A DNA stretch of 64,000 nucleotides from Parasphingorhabdus marina DSM 22363 (lineage in GTDB: Bacteria > Pseudomonadota > Alphaproteobacteria > Sphingomonadales > Sphingomonadaceae): positions 310,001 through 374,000 of the forward strand of contig NZ_FSQW01000001.1 in the NCBI RefSeq assembly GCF_900128895.1, in the 5' to 3' direction. Under the pieces are notes generated by a model. That model did no database searches. It saw only the letters and a list, made by a program, of their open reading frames with translations, and had not been told where the DNA came from. A program made the translations under genes and the position numbers. How positions within the stretch are numbered: the stretch's first letter is position 1; each line of letters starts with the position of its first letter. Positions 33,669-42,372 of this stretch are shown here, piece by piece.

Positions 33669-34457
33669 CTAGTCGGCAAATAACGGCGCGGCATCGACGA
33701 CAGCAATGTCGGAGCGGGCATTCAGTGCATCCAGAAACCAGTATTTGTGCCACGCACCATAGAGGATCAATATGCGTTTTGGTTCTCTGCCAAGGCCGTC
33801 CAGCGCTGTATTCACCAGCGCAAAATGGGCCCGGTTTATCGCCTCCCAGCCCCCTGCACCCAGGGCGCTGCCGAACAGTCGTTCATAGGTTTGCTGACGT
33901 TTGCGTACCGCATCATCATAACTCTCGCTGTGTACAAATTGCGGGTCGTCGGATTTTCCGGATACGGCCCTGCCATAGACCCGGACCGCTTCCTGAAACT
34001 CCTTCCAGTCCGCCGCGCGATCGGGATCATTTTCAATTTCCCGCAGCTTCTCGCGGCGGTCAGAGGCAATCTCCCTGGTCCAGGCCGCCACCGGCACCAT
34101 CTTGAAGCCCAGACGTTGCTGCAACGGGAAAACCACATCCGTCAGCTCGGGAAAATCATCGGCCCGGCTTTCGCGAACCTCCCCGAATTGCGCATAATTT
34201 CGTGCCGCTGTTTCAAACCTGTCCGGAGGCAGTTCCACCATCACAATATCCGGTCGGAAGCGGATTATCGCATCCTCCAGCACCTGCAGCGAATAGCTTT
34301 CACTGCGACGGTGCTGACCGTGAATGGCGCCAATCACCGTGACGATGTGGGTGTCAGTTCCATCGGCCGTCAACGCTGCATTCTGCTCGTCAGAACCCGT
34401 ACATCCTGCCAGCAAGAGCAGAACCCCGGAACACAGGGCGAGCAGGCTATTTGTCAT
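33669..34457 (-). CDS. Putative lipoprotein of the TraB/ChaN-like (TiKi) type
   Basis: A 262-residue protein with a lipoprotein signal peptide: LLAGC gives Cys19 as the lipidated residue. The mature part has GAIHGQHRR near 43-51, VMVELPPDRF near 75-85 and GAWHKYW near 235-241, the spread His/Glu pattern of the TiKi superfamily (TraB, GumN, ChaN, erythromycin-esterase relatives). This suggests a metal-dependent hydrolase or peptidase at the membrane face, but that is inference. It overlaps the end of the YhhQ-like gene by 11 bases and so is co-transcribed with it. Confidence 0.6.
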   Translation of the reverse strand: MTNSLLALCSGVLLLLAGCTGSDEQNAALTADGTDTHIVTVIGAIHGQHRRSESYSLQVLEDAIIRFRPDIVMVELPPDRFETAARNYAQFGEVRESRADDFPELTDVVFPLQQRLGFKMVPVAAWTREIASDRREKLREIENDPDRAADWKEFQEAVRVYGRAVSGKSDDPQFVHSESYDDAVRKRQQTYERLFGSALGAGGWEAINRAHFALVNTALDGLGREPKRILILYGAWHKYWFLDALNARSDIAVVDAAPLFAD

Positions 34458-35097
34458 CCAGCGCCTTCGCCAGACTGACCATGCCGTAGACCAGCGGCGG
34501 AACGATGATGAATGAGAGAACCACCTTGGCCAGCATCTGCCCGGCCAGCAGCGAGCCGATCGGAAATTCGCCGTAAAAGGCGAGCGTGATGAAGATGACC
34601 GAGTCGATTGCCTGTGAAATCGCGGAAGCGATCCCGCCGCGCACCATCATGGCGATGCTGCCATCGCCGCCACTCCCTCGAAGCTTGTCGAAAATATAGA
34701 CATTGAGAAAAAGCGAAACGCCATAGGCAAATGGTCCGGCCGCCATGATCCGGGGCGTCTGATTGAGCACCGTTTCGAACGCGTTGATGTTTTCGACCGG
34801 CATCTTGTCGGAAGGCGGCAGTCCGAGCACGATCAGGATTAGAAAGATCGACGCCGCGAGCGGGAGAAATCCCCAGAGAACCAGCTTGTTCGCCTGTTCC
34901 CGCCCGTAAAACTGGGACACGCTGCTTGATAACACGACCAGCATCAGGAACGGGAATATCCCGGCCTCCACCGCCAATGGTCCCAGTGCCACCTGCTTGA
35001 AGCCCAGCACCCCTGCAATTACGGTCATGCCGCCATACAGCACGGTCATCACGAAAAGACCGCGCGGAATCAGTTTTGCATCTGGTTGATCTGTCAT
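34447..35097 (-). CDS. YhhQ/VUT-family transporter, queuosine-precursor type
   Basis: A 216-residue membrane protein with about six segments that fits the vitamin-uptake-like YhhQ family, which brings queuosine precursors (preQ0/preQ1) into the cell. LNVYIFDKLRG and the Q-A-ID-SVIFITLAFYG stretch are typical. ATG at 35097 is preferred to the TTG at 35103. The downstream gene is the TraB-like lipoprotein. No queuosine biosynthesis genes or preQ1 riboswitch are visible in the window. Confidence 0.8.
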   Translation of the reverse strand: MTDQPDAKLIPRGLFVMTVLYGGMTVIAGVLGFKQVALGPLAVEAGIFPFLMLVVLSSSVSQFYGREQANKLVLWGFLPLAASIFLILIVLGLPPSDKMPVENINAFETVLNQTPRIMAAGPFAYGVSLFLNVYIFDKLRGSGGDGSIAMMVRGGIASAISQAIDSVIFITLAFYGEFPIGSLLAGQMLAKVVLSFIIVPPLVYGMVSLAKALDDK

Positions 35098-35246
35098 CGC
35101 CAACGCCTAGCGCGGTATGGCCTCAAAAAAAAGTGCTGAAAAAGGAATAGTGACTCCCGGACATTTTTCGCTAGGGAGAAGCGGAGGGGCAGACCAAAGT
35201 TCGGTCACACAGATCGAAGCGGGGATTCAGGGAACAAGGGGTTATC

Positions 35247-35816
35247 GTGCAAAGACTGGCAGTTTATTGCGGATCCAGCATGGGCAATGATCCGGTCTAT
35301 GCCGAGACCGCCATTCGCCTGGGTCAAATGATGGCGGCGCGTGGCATCGATCTGGTATATGGCGGCGGCAAGCTTGGCCTGATGGGCGTGATTGCCGATA
35401 CGGTGCTGGAAAGTGGCGGCAAGGTTTATGGCGTCATTCCCGAAATGCTGCGGAGCCATGAAGTCGCGCATACCGGCCTGACCGAGCTCCATATTGTCGA
35501 CAACATGCATCAGCGCAAGGCCAAGATGACGGAGCTGACCGATGCTTTTGTTGCCATCCCCGGCGGTATCGGCACCCTTGACGAACTGTTCGAGGCCTGG
35601 ACCTGGAACGCGCTGGGCTATCATGCCAAGCCTTTTGGCCTGCTCAATGTCGATGGCTACTGGAACTCCCTCACCGATTTTCTCGACAATGTCGCCGGGC
35701 AGGGATTCATGTCCGAGGCGCGGCGGGAACAGCTGGTCGTGTCCGATGACATGGACGATGTGCTCGATCAGCTGGCGGACAGATATACCGGCGCGGAAGG
35801 AACAGTGACTTGGTAG
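35247..35816 (+). CDS. LOG-family (TIGR00730) nucleoside monophosphate phosphoribohydrolase
   Basis: A 189-residue Rossmann-fold protein of the LOG family, which in characterised members cleaves a nucleoside 5'-monophosphate to free base and ribose 5-phosphate (cytokinin riboside monophosphates in plants and bacteria, AMP/others in PpnN relatives). The N-terminal VYCGSSMG and the active-site PGGIGTLDELFE are present. GTG at 35247 is preceded by AAGGGG. It lies 19 bases before the NupC gene, hinting at joint transcription and a purine or pyrimidine breakdown role. Confidence 0.87.
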   Translation: MQRLAVYCGSSMGNDPVYAETAIRLGQMMAARGIDLVYGGGKLGLMGVIADTVLESGGKVYGVIPEMLRSHEVAHTGLTELHIVDNMHQRKAKMTELTDAFVAIPGGIGTLDELFEAWTWNALGYHAKPFGLLNVDGYWNSLTDFLDNVAGQGFMSEARREQLVVSDDMDDVLDQLADRYTGAEGTVTW

Positions 35817-35835
35817 TAAAGAAGGCGACGAACAT

Positions 35836-37095
35836 ATGACCGGAATCCTGACCAGCCTGGCCGGGATGGCCGTCATATTACTGTTCGCACTCGCGCTGTC
35901 CACGGCCCGTCGTAACATCAGCCTGCGGGTGGTCGGTGCAGCTTTTGCCCTTCAGGCCCTCATGGCCCTGCTGGTGTTGCGCACGCCCTGGGGTGTCAGT
36001 GGGATCCAGTTCCTTTCCGACGGCGTGATCGCATTGCTCGATTATTCCAAGGCCGGAATCACAACCGTATTCGGCCCGATGGAATCGAATCCGTTCGCCA
36101 ATACCTTCCTTATCGCCGCCTTGCCGGTCATCGTCTTCTTCGCTGCACTTGTTGCCATCCTCTATCACTGGGGAATCATGCAACGGCTGGTGCGCTGGGT
36201 CGGCGGCGCGATTGGCTGGATCACCGGGATCAGCAAGGTCGAAGCGCTGGGCAGCGCGGCCAATATCTTCGTCGGCCAGAGCGAAAGTCCACTGGTCGTG
36301 CGACCCTATCTCGCGGCATTACCGCCCAGCCGGCTGTTCACGCTGATGAGCGTCGGCATGGCCGGTGTCGCGGGCACAATCCTCGCCGCCTATGCCAGCT
36401 TTATCGGGGAAGAAGCGGTGCCGTTCCTGCTCGCTGCGGCGTTTATGTCGGCTCCGGGGGGAATATTGATGGCAAAGATCATTATGCCGGATGACAAGGA
36501 AGAAGCGGCCGCGCATGATGCGGAGCTGGCCAATGTTCAGGTATCCGAGACGTTCGAGGAAGGACACAAGCCGACCAATGTAATCGAGGCGGCGGCCCAG
36601 GGTACCCAAACCGGTGTCAAACTGGCGGTTGCAGTCGGTGCCATGGTGCTGGTTTTTGTCGCCCTTGTGGCACTCGCCAACGGGATCCTTGGCGGGATCG
36701 GCGGCTGGTTCGGCTATCCCGAGCTTTCGTTCCAGGCGATTGTCGGCACAATTTTCGCTCCGGTAATGTGGTTGCTGGGCATTCCCTGGGATGAGGCGCA
36801 GGTTGCCGGCGGTCTGTTTGGCACCAAGATTGTCCTCAACGAGTTTGTCGCCTTCATCGATCTCGGGGCCATGGGTCCTGATGTGCTATCCGACCGGTCC
36901 CGCGCAATCATGACATTTGCATTGTGCGGCTTCGCCAATTTTTCATCGATCGCTATCCAGATGGCCGTCGCGGGCGGACTCGCGCCAAACCAGCGTCCGG
37001 TCATCGCCCGCCTTGGTTTGCGGGCGCTGGCAGCCGGATCGCTTGCCAATCTGATGAGCGCCGCGCTGGCGGGCCTGATGCTGTCATTCGGCTGA
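35836..37095 (+). CDS. Concentrative nucleoside transporter, NupC family
   Basis: A 419-residue protein with about ten membrane segments. Typical NupC/CNT features are the core VGQSESPLVVRPYL, TLMSVGMAGVAGTILAAYA and GTKIVLNEFVAF, the last two holding the substrate and cation residues. It imports nucleosides with H+ or Na+. Its neighbours in the same direction are a LOG-type hydrolase, a 2OG dioxygenase and a uridine-kinase-like gene, so import followed by phosphorylation is likely. Confidence 0.9.
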   Translation: MTGILTSLAGMAVILLFALALSTARRNISLRVVGAAFALQALMALLVLRTPWGVSGIQFLSDGVIALLDYSKAGITTVFGPMESNPFANTFLIAALPVIVFFAALVAILYHWGIMQRLVRWVGGAIGWITGISKVEALGSAANIFVGQSESPLVVRPYLAALPPSRLFTLMSVGMAGVAGTILAAYASFIGEEAVPFLLAAAFMSAPGGILMAKIIMPDDKEEAAAHDAELANVQVSETFEEGHKPTNVIEAAAQGTQTGVKLAVAVGAMVLVFVALVALANGILGGIGGWFGYPELSFQAIVGTIFAPVMWLLGIPWDEAQVAGGLFGTKIVLNEFVAFIDLGAMGPDVLSDRSRAIMTFALCGFANFSSIAIQMAVAGGLAPNQRPVIARLGLRALAAGSLANLMSAALAGLMLSFG

Positions 37096-37138
37096 TCAGC
37101 GCAATTGACAATTTCCCTGCACACCCCATCATAGTAGC

Positions 37139-38083
37139 ATGACCCAGAACCCTGACAGTCTAAATCCCGTATCCCTTGCATTATCGGATCAGGACCCCGA
37201 CCTCTTCTCCCGGCAGATCGGCGATTCCTTTTCCGACTGGGGCTTTGCCGTCGTCGCCGACCACGGCATCCCCCAGGAGCTGATCACCCGGGCAGAAGAA
37301 ATGTCACGGGCCTTTTTCGCTCTGCCCGAAGACGTGAAGCGCCGCTATTTTGTCGAAGGCGGCGGGGGTGCCCGAGGCTATACACCGTTCGGCACCGAGG
37401 TTGCGAAAGACCAGACTGTTCATGACCTGAAGGAATTCTGGCACATCGGCCGCGACTTGCCGGACGGCCATGCCTTTGCCGCGTTCATGGATGCCAATAT
37501 CTGGCCAGATGAAGTCAACGGTTTTCGGGAGTGCTATCTGGAACTGTTCGCGGCATTCGACAAGGCGGGCGCAAGGATCCTGGAAGCCATTGCGCGCTAC
37601 CTGGAACTGCAGCCGGACTTTTTTGTCGACACCGTGCGCGACGGCAATTCCGTGCTGCGCCTCATTCACTATCCCCCGGTGCCGGAAGACTCGCCGGCGG
37701 TTCGGGCGGCCGCGCATGAGGATATCAACACGATAACCCTTTTGATCGGCGCCGAAGAAGCCGGACTGGAACTGCTGGACAAGCAGGGCAATTGGCGACC
37801 GGTGACACCAGGACCCGGCGAACTCGCGGTCAATATCGGCGATATGCTGCAGCGCCTGACCAACAACCGGCTGCCCTCGACCACACACCGGGTCGTCAAT
37901 CCGGCACCGGAGCGCCGGGGACATTCGCGCTATTCGATGCCTTTCTTTTTGCACTTCCGCCCGGACTATCTGATCGAGACCCTGCCACAGTGCGTGGGTT
38001 CGAACCATCCGGACCTGTATCCCGAACCGATCACCGCGCATCAGTATTTGCAACAGCGGCTGCGCGAAATCGGACTGGCATGA
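37139..38083 (+). CDS. Fe(II)/2-oxoglutarate dioxygenase, isopenicillin N synthase-like
   Basis: A 314-residue 2OG-Fe(II) oxygenase of the isopenicillin-N-synthase-like group. The N-terminal DIOX_N part covers about 8-130. Iron ligands are His193, Asp195 (AAHED) and His250 (STTHRV); the 2OG-binding RxS is Arg264-Tyr-Ser266. The group includes fungal thymine 7-hydroxylase and bacterial amino-acid or aromatic hydroxylases. It is 43 bases after NupC, and its stop overlaps the kinase start (ATGA). A nucleoside or nucleobase substrate is therefore an attractive guess, but the sequence alone does not show it. Confidence 0.85.
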   Translation: MTQNPDSLNPVSLALSDQDPDLFSRQIGDSFSDWGFAVVADHGIPQELITRAEEMSRAFFALPEDVKRRYFVEGGGGARGYTPFGTEVAKDQTVHDLKEFWHIGRDLPDGHAFAAFMDANIWPDEVNGFRECYLELFAAFDKAGARILEAIARYLELQPDFFVDTVRDGNSVLRLIHYPPVPEDSPAVRAAAHEDINTITLLIGAEEAGLELLDKQGNWRPVTPGPGELAVNIGDMLQRLTNNRLPSTTHRVVNPAPERRGHSRYSMPFFLHFRPDYLIETLPQCVGSNHPDLYPEPITAHQYLQQRLREIGLA

Positions 38084-38700
38084 GCCCCAAAGCCATTGGC
38101 ATTTGCGGGGGCAGTTGCTCGGGCAAAACAACCCTCGCTGCGCATGTGTTTGCAACACTGGGCCCGGATCAATGTGTGATTCTGCCCCAGGATGATTATT
38201 TCTTTGGTTATGGTGACGCGCCGGAGGGCAAGGGCGGACCCAATTTCGACCATCCCGATGCGGTGGATTTTGACAAGCTGACACGCCAGCTCGCACAGCT
38301 CCGGCAGGGCCAGGCTATCGACCGGCCTCTATATGATTTTCCAACCCACATGCCGAAACAGGAAACCTGCCGGACGGAACCGCGGCCGATCATTCTGGTC
38401 GATGGCATTCTGATCCTGCAACACGCCCCGCTCCGCAAGCAGTTCGATCTTTCCGTGTTTGTCGAATGCGAGGAACAGGTCCGTCTCAATCGGCGGGCGG
38501 AGCGGGATGTGAAAGAACGCGGTCGGACTGCCGACTCGGTCTACCGGATGTTTACCGAACAGGTTGCCCCGATGCATGACAGGTTTGTTGAACCGTCCAA
38601 AACCCATGCTGACATCGTGGTAAATTCGCAACAGTCAAAAGCGACTCTGAATGATCAATTTGACGCGATTGCGGAATCAATAAGGCTTCTTATTCAATAG
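38080..38700 (+). CDS. Uridine kinase-like P-loop nucleoside kinase
   Basis: A 206-residue kinase: Walker A GGSCSGKT at about 10-17, lid and base-binding segments (PQDDYFFGYG, DGILILQHAPL). It resembles uridine/nicotinamide-riboside kinases and uridine kinase-like proteins, which phosphorylate nucleosides. Starts inside the dioxygenase stop codon (ATGA), the closest coupling in this stretch. With NupC and LOG it gives import, phosphorylation and base release. The exact nucleoside is not fixed by sequence. Confidence 0.8.
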   Translation: MSPKAIGICGGSCSGKTTLAAHVFATLGPDQCVILPQDDYFFGYGDAPEGKGGPNFDHPDAVDFDKLTRQLAQLRQGQAIDRPLYDFPTHMPKQETCRTEPRPIILVDGILILQHAPLRKQFDLSVFVECEEQVRLNRRAERDVKERGRTADSVYRMFTEQVAPMHDRFVEPSKTHADIVVNSQQSKATLNDQFDAIAESIRLLIQ

Positions 38701-38810
38701 GTTGAAAGCCTCCTGCCGGACATCATTCTGTCTTTTCGGCCAAAAAGGTCAAACTGGACAACCTGTGGACAAAAAACAATTTGCTGCGCTGCAAAACAAA
38801 GTCGTTGCGA

Positions 38811-38828
38811 TTGAGACAAAACTGTCAT
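38811..38828 (+). promoter_or_regulatory. Weak PHO-box-like element (second half CTGTCAT)
   Basis: CTGTCAT at 38822-38828 matches the PhoB half-site exactly, but the half expected 11 bases upstream (TTGAGAC, 38811-38817) fits only 3 of 7 bases. It lies 107 bases before the Oar-like receptor, whose operon holds a PhoD-like phosphatase. A chance match is quite possible. Confidence 0.2.
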
Positions 38829-38934
38829 TTTAAAACTCTAGAGGAACCACGCTTTCAAGAGAGTTCCATGACGGAGAGACATCTCTTTCGTCCGGCAGGA
38901 CAGCAATTTGTGATAATCTACGGGGAATGAAATC

Positions 38935-41900
38935 ATGAAAATCAAATATCTTCTAGCCGCCAGTGTCGTCAGCCTTTCGACCGCCGGCTTGATGGCAACT
39001 CCTGCCGCTGCGCAGCAAATTACATCCGGTGTCGAGGGCACCGTCAGTGATGCAGACGGAAATCCGGTTTCTGGTGCAAGCGTAACCATTACCGACAACC
39101 GGACCGGTTCCTCACGGACACTCTCCACCGGCGGGTCCGGCGGCTTCAGTGCACAAGGTCTTGTCTCGGGCGGCCCATACACCATCACCGCAACCGCACC
39201 GGGTTTCCAGGGCCAGAGCCTCGAGAACCAGTCGCTCTCCGTGAGTGGTAATCTTCGCCTGACATTTGAACTCTCCGCCAACGCTTCGGAAGATGTGATC
39301 GTCGTCACCGCCTCGCGTGTTTCGGCGGCCCAGCTGGCGGTTGGCCCTGGACAGGCTTTTGATCTGGAAACCCTGGAAGGCTTTCCGTCAATCACACGGA
39401 ATGTCAGCGACATCATCCGTATCGATCCCCGCGTCAGCCTGGATCGCAATAACGAAGTCGACCGGATCAGCTGTCTCGGCGGCAATGACCGTTCCAACAC
39501 CTTCACCGTTGACGGCATTGTGCAGTCCGATGTTTTTGGTCTCAACGGCACCCCGTCGGCATCGCGTAACACCTTCCCGATTCCGTTTGACGCCATTCGC
39601 CAGACCTCGGTCGAGTTCGCACCGTTTGATGTGGAATATTCCGACTTTACCGGCTGTGCGATCAATGTTGTCACCAAGTCAGGTGAAAACCAGTTCCATG
39701 GCTCTGCGTTCTATACCTTCACCAACGAAGACCTGCGCGGTGACGAAGCCGGCGGTTCGGGATCTGTCGTAGCCCCGTTTTCCGAAAAGCGCTGGGGTGC
39801 GACCCTTTCCGGTCCGATCATTCCCGATCGCCTGTTCTTCTTTGTCGGATATGAGGAAACCGATCTCGGCAATGCCAATGAATTTGGACCAGCGGGCGGT
39901 GGCTTCCCCAACGAAGCCGATTTCGTCACGCAGGCACAGTTTGACCAGTTCGCCACAATCGCGAACACGGTATATGGTCAGGATGTGGGCGGCTATCCAC
40001 AGAACCTGCCCGAAACCAGCGTACGCTATTTCGGTCGGCTCGATGCCTACATCACCGATAACCATCGCCTTGAAGCCACCTATCAGCGCCTCGAAGAAAC
40101 CAATGTCGAATCGGATACCGGTACCAACAATCTGACCGGCTTGAACAGCTTTGAAGACGAAGGCACTGTTTCAGACTATTATTCCGTCCGTCTCTATTCC
40201 GACTGGACAGACCGGATTTCGACAGAGCTTCGAGTGTCTCGGGCCGAAGTGGGTGACAAGCAGGGACCGTTTGGCGGCGGCGAGGCGCAAGACGATGTGC
40301 CGGCCGTCCGGCTGGTCGTTGGCGTGCAAGGACCGACCGAAAATGGTCTTCTTTCTACCGGTCCCGGAATTTTCCGTTCAGCCAACCAGCTGGATACGAA
40401 AATCGATCAGGCACGTTTTGTCATGAACATCGATGCCGATGATCACAAGATCAAACTCGGCGCAGAACTGAACGATCTCGAAGTATTCAACCTTTTCGCA
40501 ATCAACGCGACTGGGTCAATCTTCTTCCGCAATCTGACTGATTTCCAGAATGGCGTTGTTGCCAGTGGCGATTCCTCCAGTGTTTTTGCCAGTGCAGATG
40601 ATTTGATCATTGGTGGCCGCTTCGGCTTCAATGGCGGCGCGACAATCGCAGCCTCCTCCACGGGCGACATTAATGACGCCAGCGCGACGTTCAGCCGGCA
40701 AATCTATTCCTTCTTTGCCCAGGATGAATGGCAGGCGACTGATCAGCTGAGTCTGACCGCCGGCGTTCGCGTACAGCTCTATGACGGAGTCGGAGTTCCC
40801 CGCAACAACCCCCTTTTCCAGCAGCGGTTCGGCATTACCAATAGCGTCCCGTTCAGCAGTCTGGACACCGTCATTCTGCCGCGTTTTTCGGCAACCTATA
40901 ACCTTTTCAACGAGGGTTTCCTGAGTGACACCACGATCACGGGCGGCGTCGGTCTCTTCTCCGGCGGGGACCCGGTTGTGTTTTATTCCAACGCCTTTTC
41001 AAATGACGGCTTTGCATCGGCCAATGGGGACACCTTCGATGGCGAGTGTGCAGGACTACTGGATGCTAACGGCAATTTCAGCGTCGTGAGCGGGGGCCAG
41101 TTCACCGGGTTCCCGCAATGCGCATTGCAAGCAGCGATCAACAACGCGTCTCGCGGTGGTGCTGATGTCAAGTCTACCGATCCAAATTTCGATATCCCCA
41201 CTGTACTTCGGGCCAATCTCGGAGTTGATACCATGATCGGCGCGCAGGATGGCTTCTTCTCCAACTGGAACCTCAAGCTGGACTATATCTATTCGCGGTT
41301 TATCGACCCGATCAACATCAATGACCTGGTGCAAATTCCCGATCCGAGCGAAGGCTTGGGCGGGTTTGCCATTGATGGTCGTCCCATTATCGCGGCGATT
41401 GACCCGCTCAATCCGGGATGTAATGCCGAGCTGGTAGGCACCGGTGGCACACCGCCAACATACACCAATGTTACCGCGGCTTGTTTTGGTACCAGGATTG
41501 ACGATTTCAACCAGCTGACCAATGGTCCGTCCTATGATAGCCATGTCTTCTCGATTGCCCTGGCGAAGCGTTTTGAAAGCGGTGTGTTTACCGACAATGG
41601 TAATGTGAATGTCAGCTTCGGTTACGCGTTCACAGATTCCAACAACACGCGGAATATCTTCGGCGCTACCGCAAATGGTAACTTTGAAGATACGGCAGCA
41701 TTCGATTTCCAGGATCCGGCAATTTCGACATCGAATTTCGAGACTCGTCACCGGTTCACTGTCGCCGCGAATTTCCGCGAGGAATTTTTCGATGATTACT
41801 CGACCCAACTGGGCATGTTCTTCTCGGCGCAATCCGGTCGGCCTTACAGCCTGACCTTCAGCGGCGACGGGTTCCAGGATTCAACGTCTGGCGACAACAA

Positions 41901-42372
41901 TGCTCTGTTGTACATTCCGACCGGGATCGGCGATCCCAATCTGTCGCCTCTGTCGACGGCTACTGCTGCAGACATCGACAGCCTGCTGAATGTCATATCG
42001 GGACTGAATTGTAATTTCACACCCGGCCAGTCTATTCGCCGCAACACCTGCCGCAATGACTGGGTCTTTGACATGGACCTTCGGTTCAGTCAGGAAATTC
42101 CCGGACCGGGTCGTTTGTTTGGTGTGGAAGACCGGATCGAGCTGTTCGCTGATTTTGACAACTTCCTGAATTTCCTCGACCCGGACTGGAACGTGTTCCG
42201 CAATCGCGAAGATGAAGACGGGCTCGTCAATCTGATCGGAACATCCGGTGTGGATGCCCAAGGACGTTACATCCTTGACACCCTTAACGGAGCAACGCCG
42301 GACAATCAGGAAACGCTGCGCTTCTCCAACTCGGTGTGGCGCATCCAGCTCGGCGTTCGTTACGAATTCTGA
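38935..42372 (+). CDS. Oar-like TonB-dependent receptor with carboxypeptidase-regulatory domain
   Basis: An 1145-residue outer-membrane protein: signal peptide ending near PAAA-Q, a carboxypeptidase-regulatory-like beta domain (about 30-115; GTVSDADGNPVSGASVTI), a plug and a long barrel ending in VRYEF, a typical outer-membrane C-terminus. Oar-like receptors import large or complex substrates or act in adhesion. GGGGAA precedes the ATG. Its stop overlaps the start of the PhoD-like phosphatase (TGATG). The pairing suggests uptake linked to phosphorus from organic phosphates. Confidence 0.88.
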   Translation: MKIKYLLAASVVSLSTAGLMATPAAAQQITSGVEGTVSDADGNPVSGASVTITDNRTGSSRTLSTGGSGGFSAQGLVSGGPYTITATAPGFQGQSLENQSLSVSGNLRLTFELSANASEDVIVVTASRVSAAQLAVGPGQAFDLETLEGFPSITRNVSDIIRIDPRVSLDRNNEVDRISCLGGNDRSNTFTVDGIVQSDVFGLNGTPSASRNTFPIPFDAIRQTSVEFAPFDVEYSDFTGCAINVVTKSGENQFHGSAFYTFTNEDLRGDEAGGSGSVVAPFSEKRWGATLSGPIIPDRLFFFVGYEETDLGNANEFGPAGGGFPNEADFVTQAQFDQFATIANTVYGQDVGGYPQNLPETSVRYFGRLDAYITDNHRLEATYQRLEETNVESDTGTNNLTGLNSFEDEGTVSDYYSVRLYSDWTDRISTELRVSRAEVGDKQGPFGGGEAQDDVPAVRLVVGVQGPTENGLLSTGPGIFRSANQLDTKIDQARFVMNIDADDHKIKLGAELNDLEVFNLFAINATGSIFFRNLTDFQNGVVASGDSSSVFASADDLIIGGRFGFNGGATIAASSTGDINDASATFSRQIYSFFAQDEWQATDQLSLTAGVRVQLYDGVGVPRNNPLFQQRFGITNSVPFSSLDTVILPRFSATYNLFNEGFLSDTTITGGVGLFSGGDPVVFYSNAFSNDGFASANGDTFDGECAGLLDANGNFSVVSGGQFTGFPQCALQAAINNASRGGADVKSTDPNFDIPTVLRANLGVDTMIGAQDGFFSNWNLKLDYIYSRFIDPININDLVQIPDPSEGLGGFAIDGRPIIAAIDPLNPGCNAELVGTGGTPPTYTNVTAACFGTRIDDFNQLTNGPSYDSHVFSIALAKRFESGVFTDNGNVNVSFGYAFTDSNNTRNIFGATANGNFEDTAAFDFQDPAISTSNFETRHRFTVAANFREEFFDDYSTQLGMFFSAQSGRPYSLTFSGDGFQDSTSGDNNALLYIPTGIGDPNLSPLSTATAADIDSLLNVISGLNCNFTPGQSIRRNTCRNDWVFDMDLRFSQEIPGPGRLFGVEDRIELFADFDNFLNFLDPDWNVFRNREDEDGLVNLIGTSGVDAQGRYILDTLNGATPDNQETLRFSNSVWRIQLGVRYEF

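Noticed and set aside
35098-35246. Possible preQ1 riboswitch before the YhhQ-like transporter gene
   Set aside because: No short C-rich stem-loop with an A-rich tail could be fitted upstream of the start.
38764-38772. TGTGGACAA, close to a DnaA box, upstream of the Oar-like gene
   Set aside because: One imperfect match, no cluster of boxes and no AT-rich unwinding region; not a replication origin.
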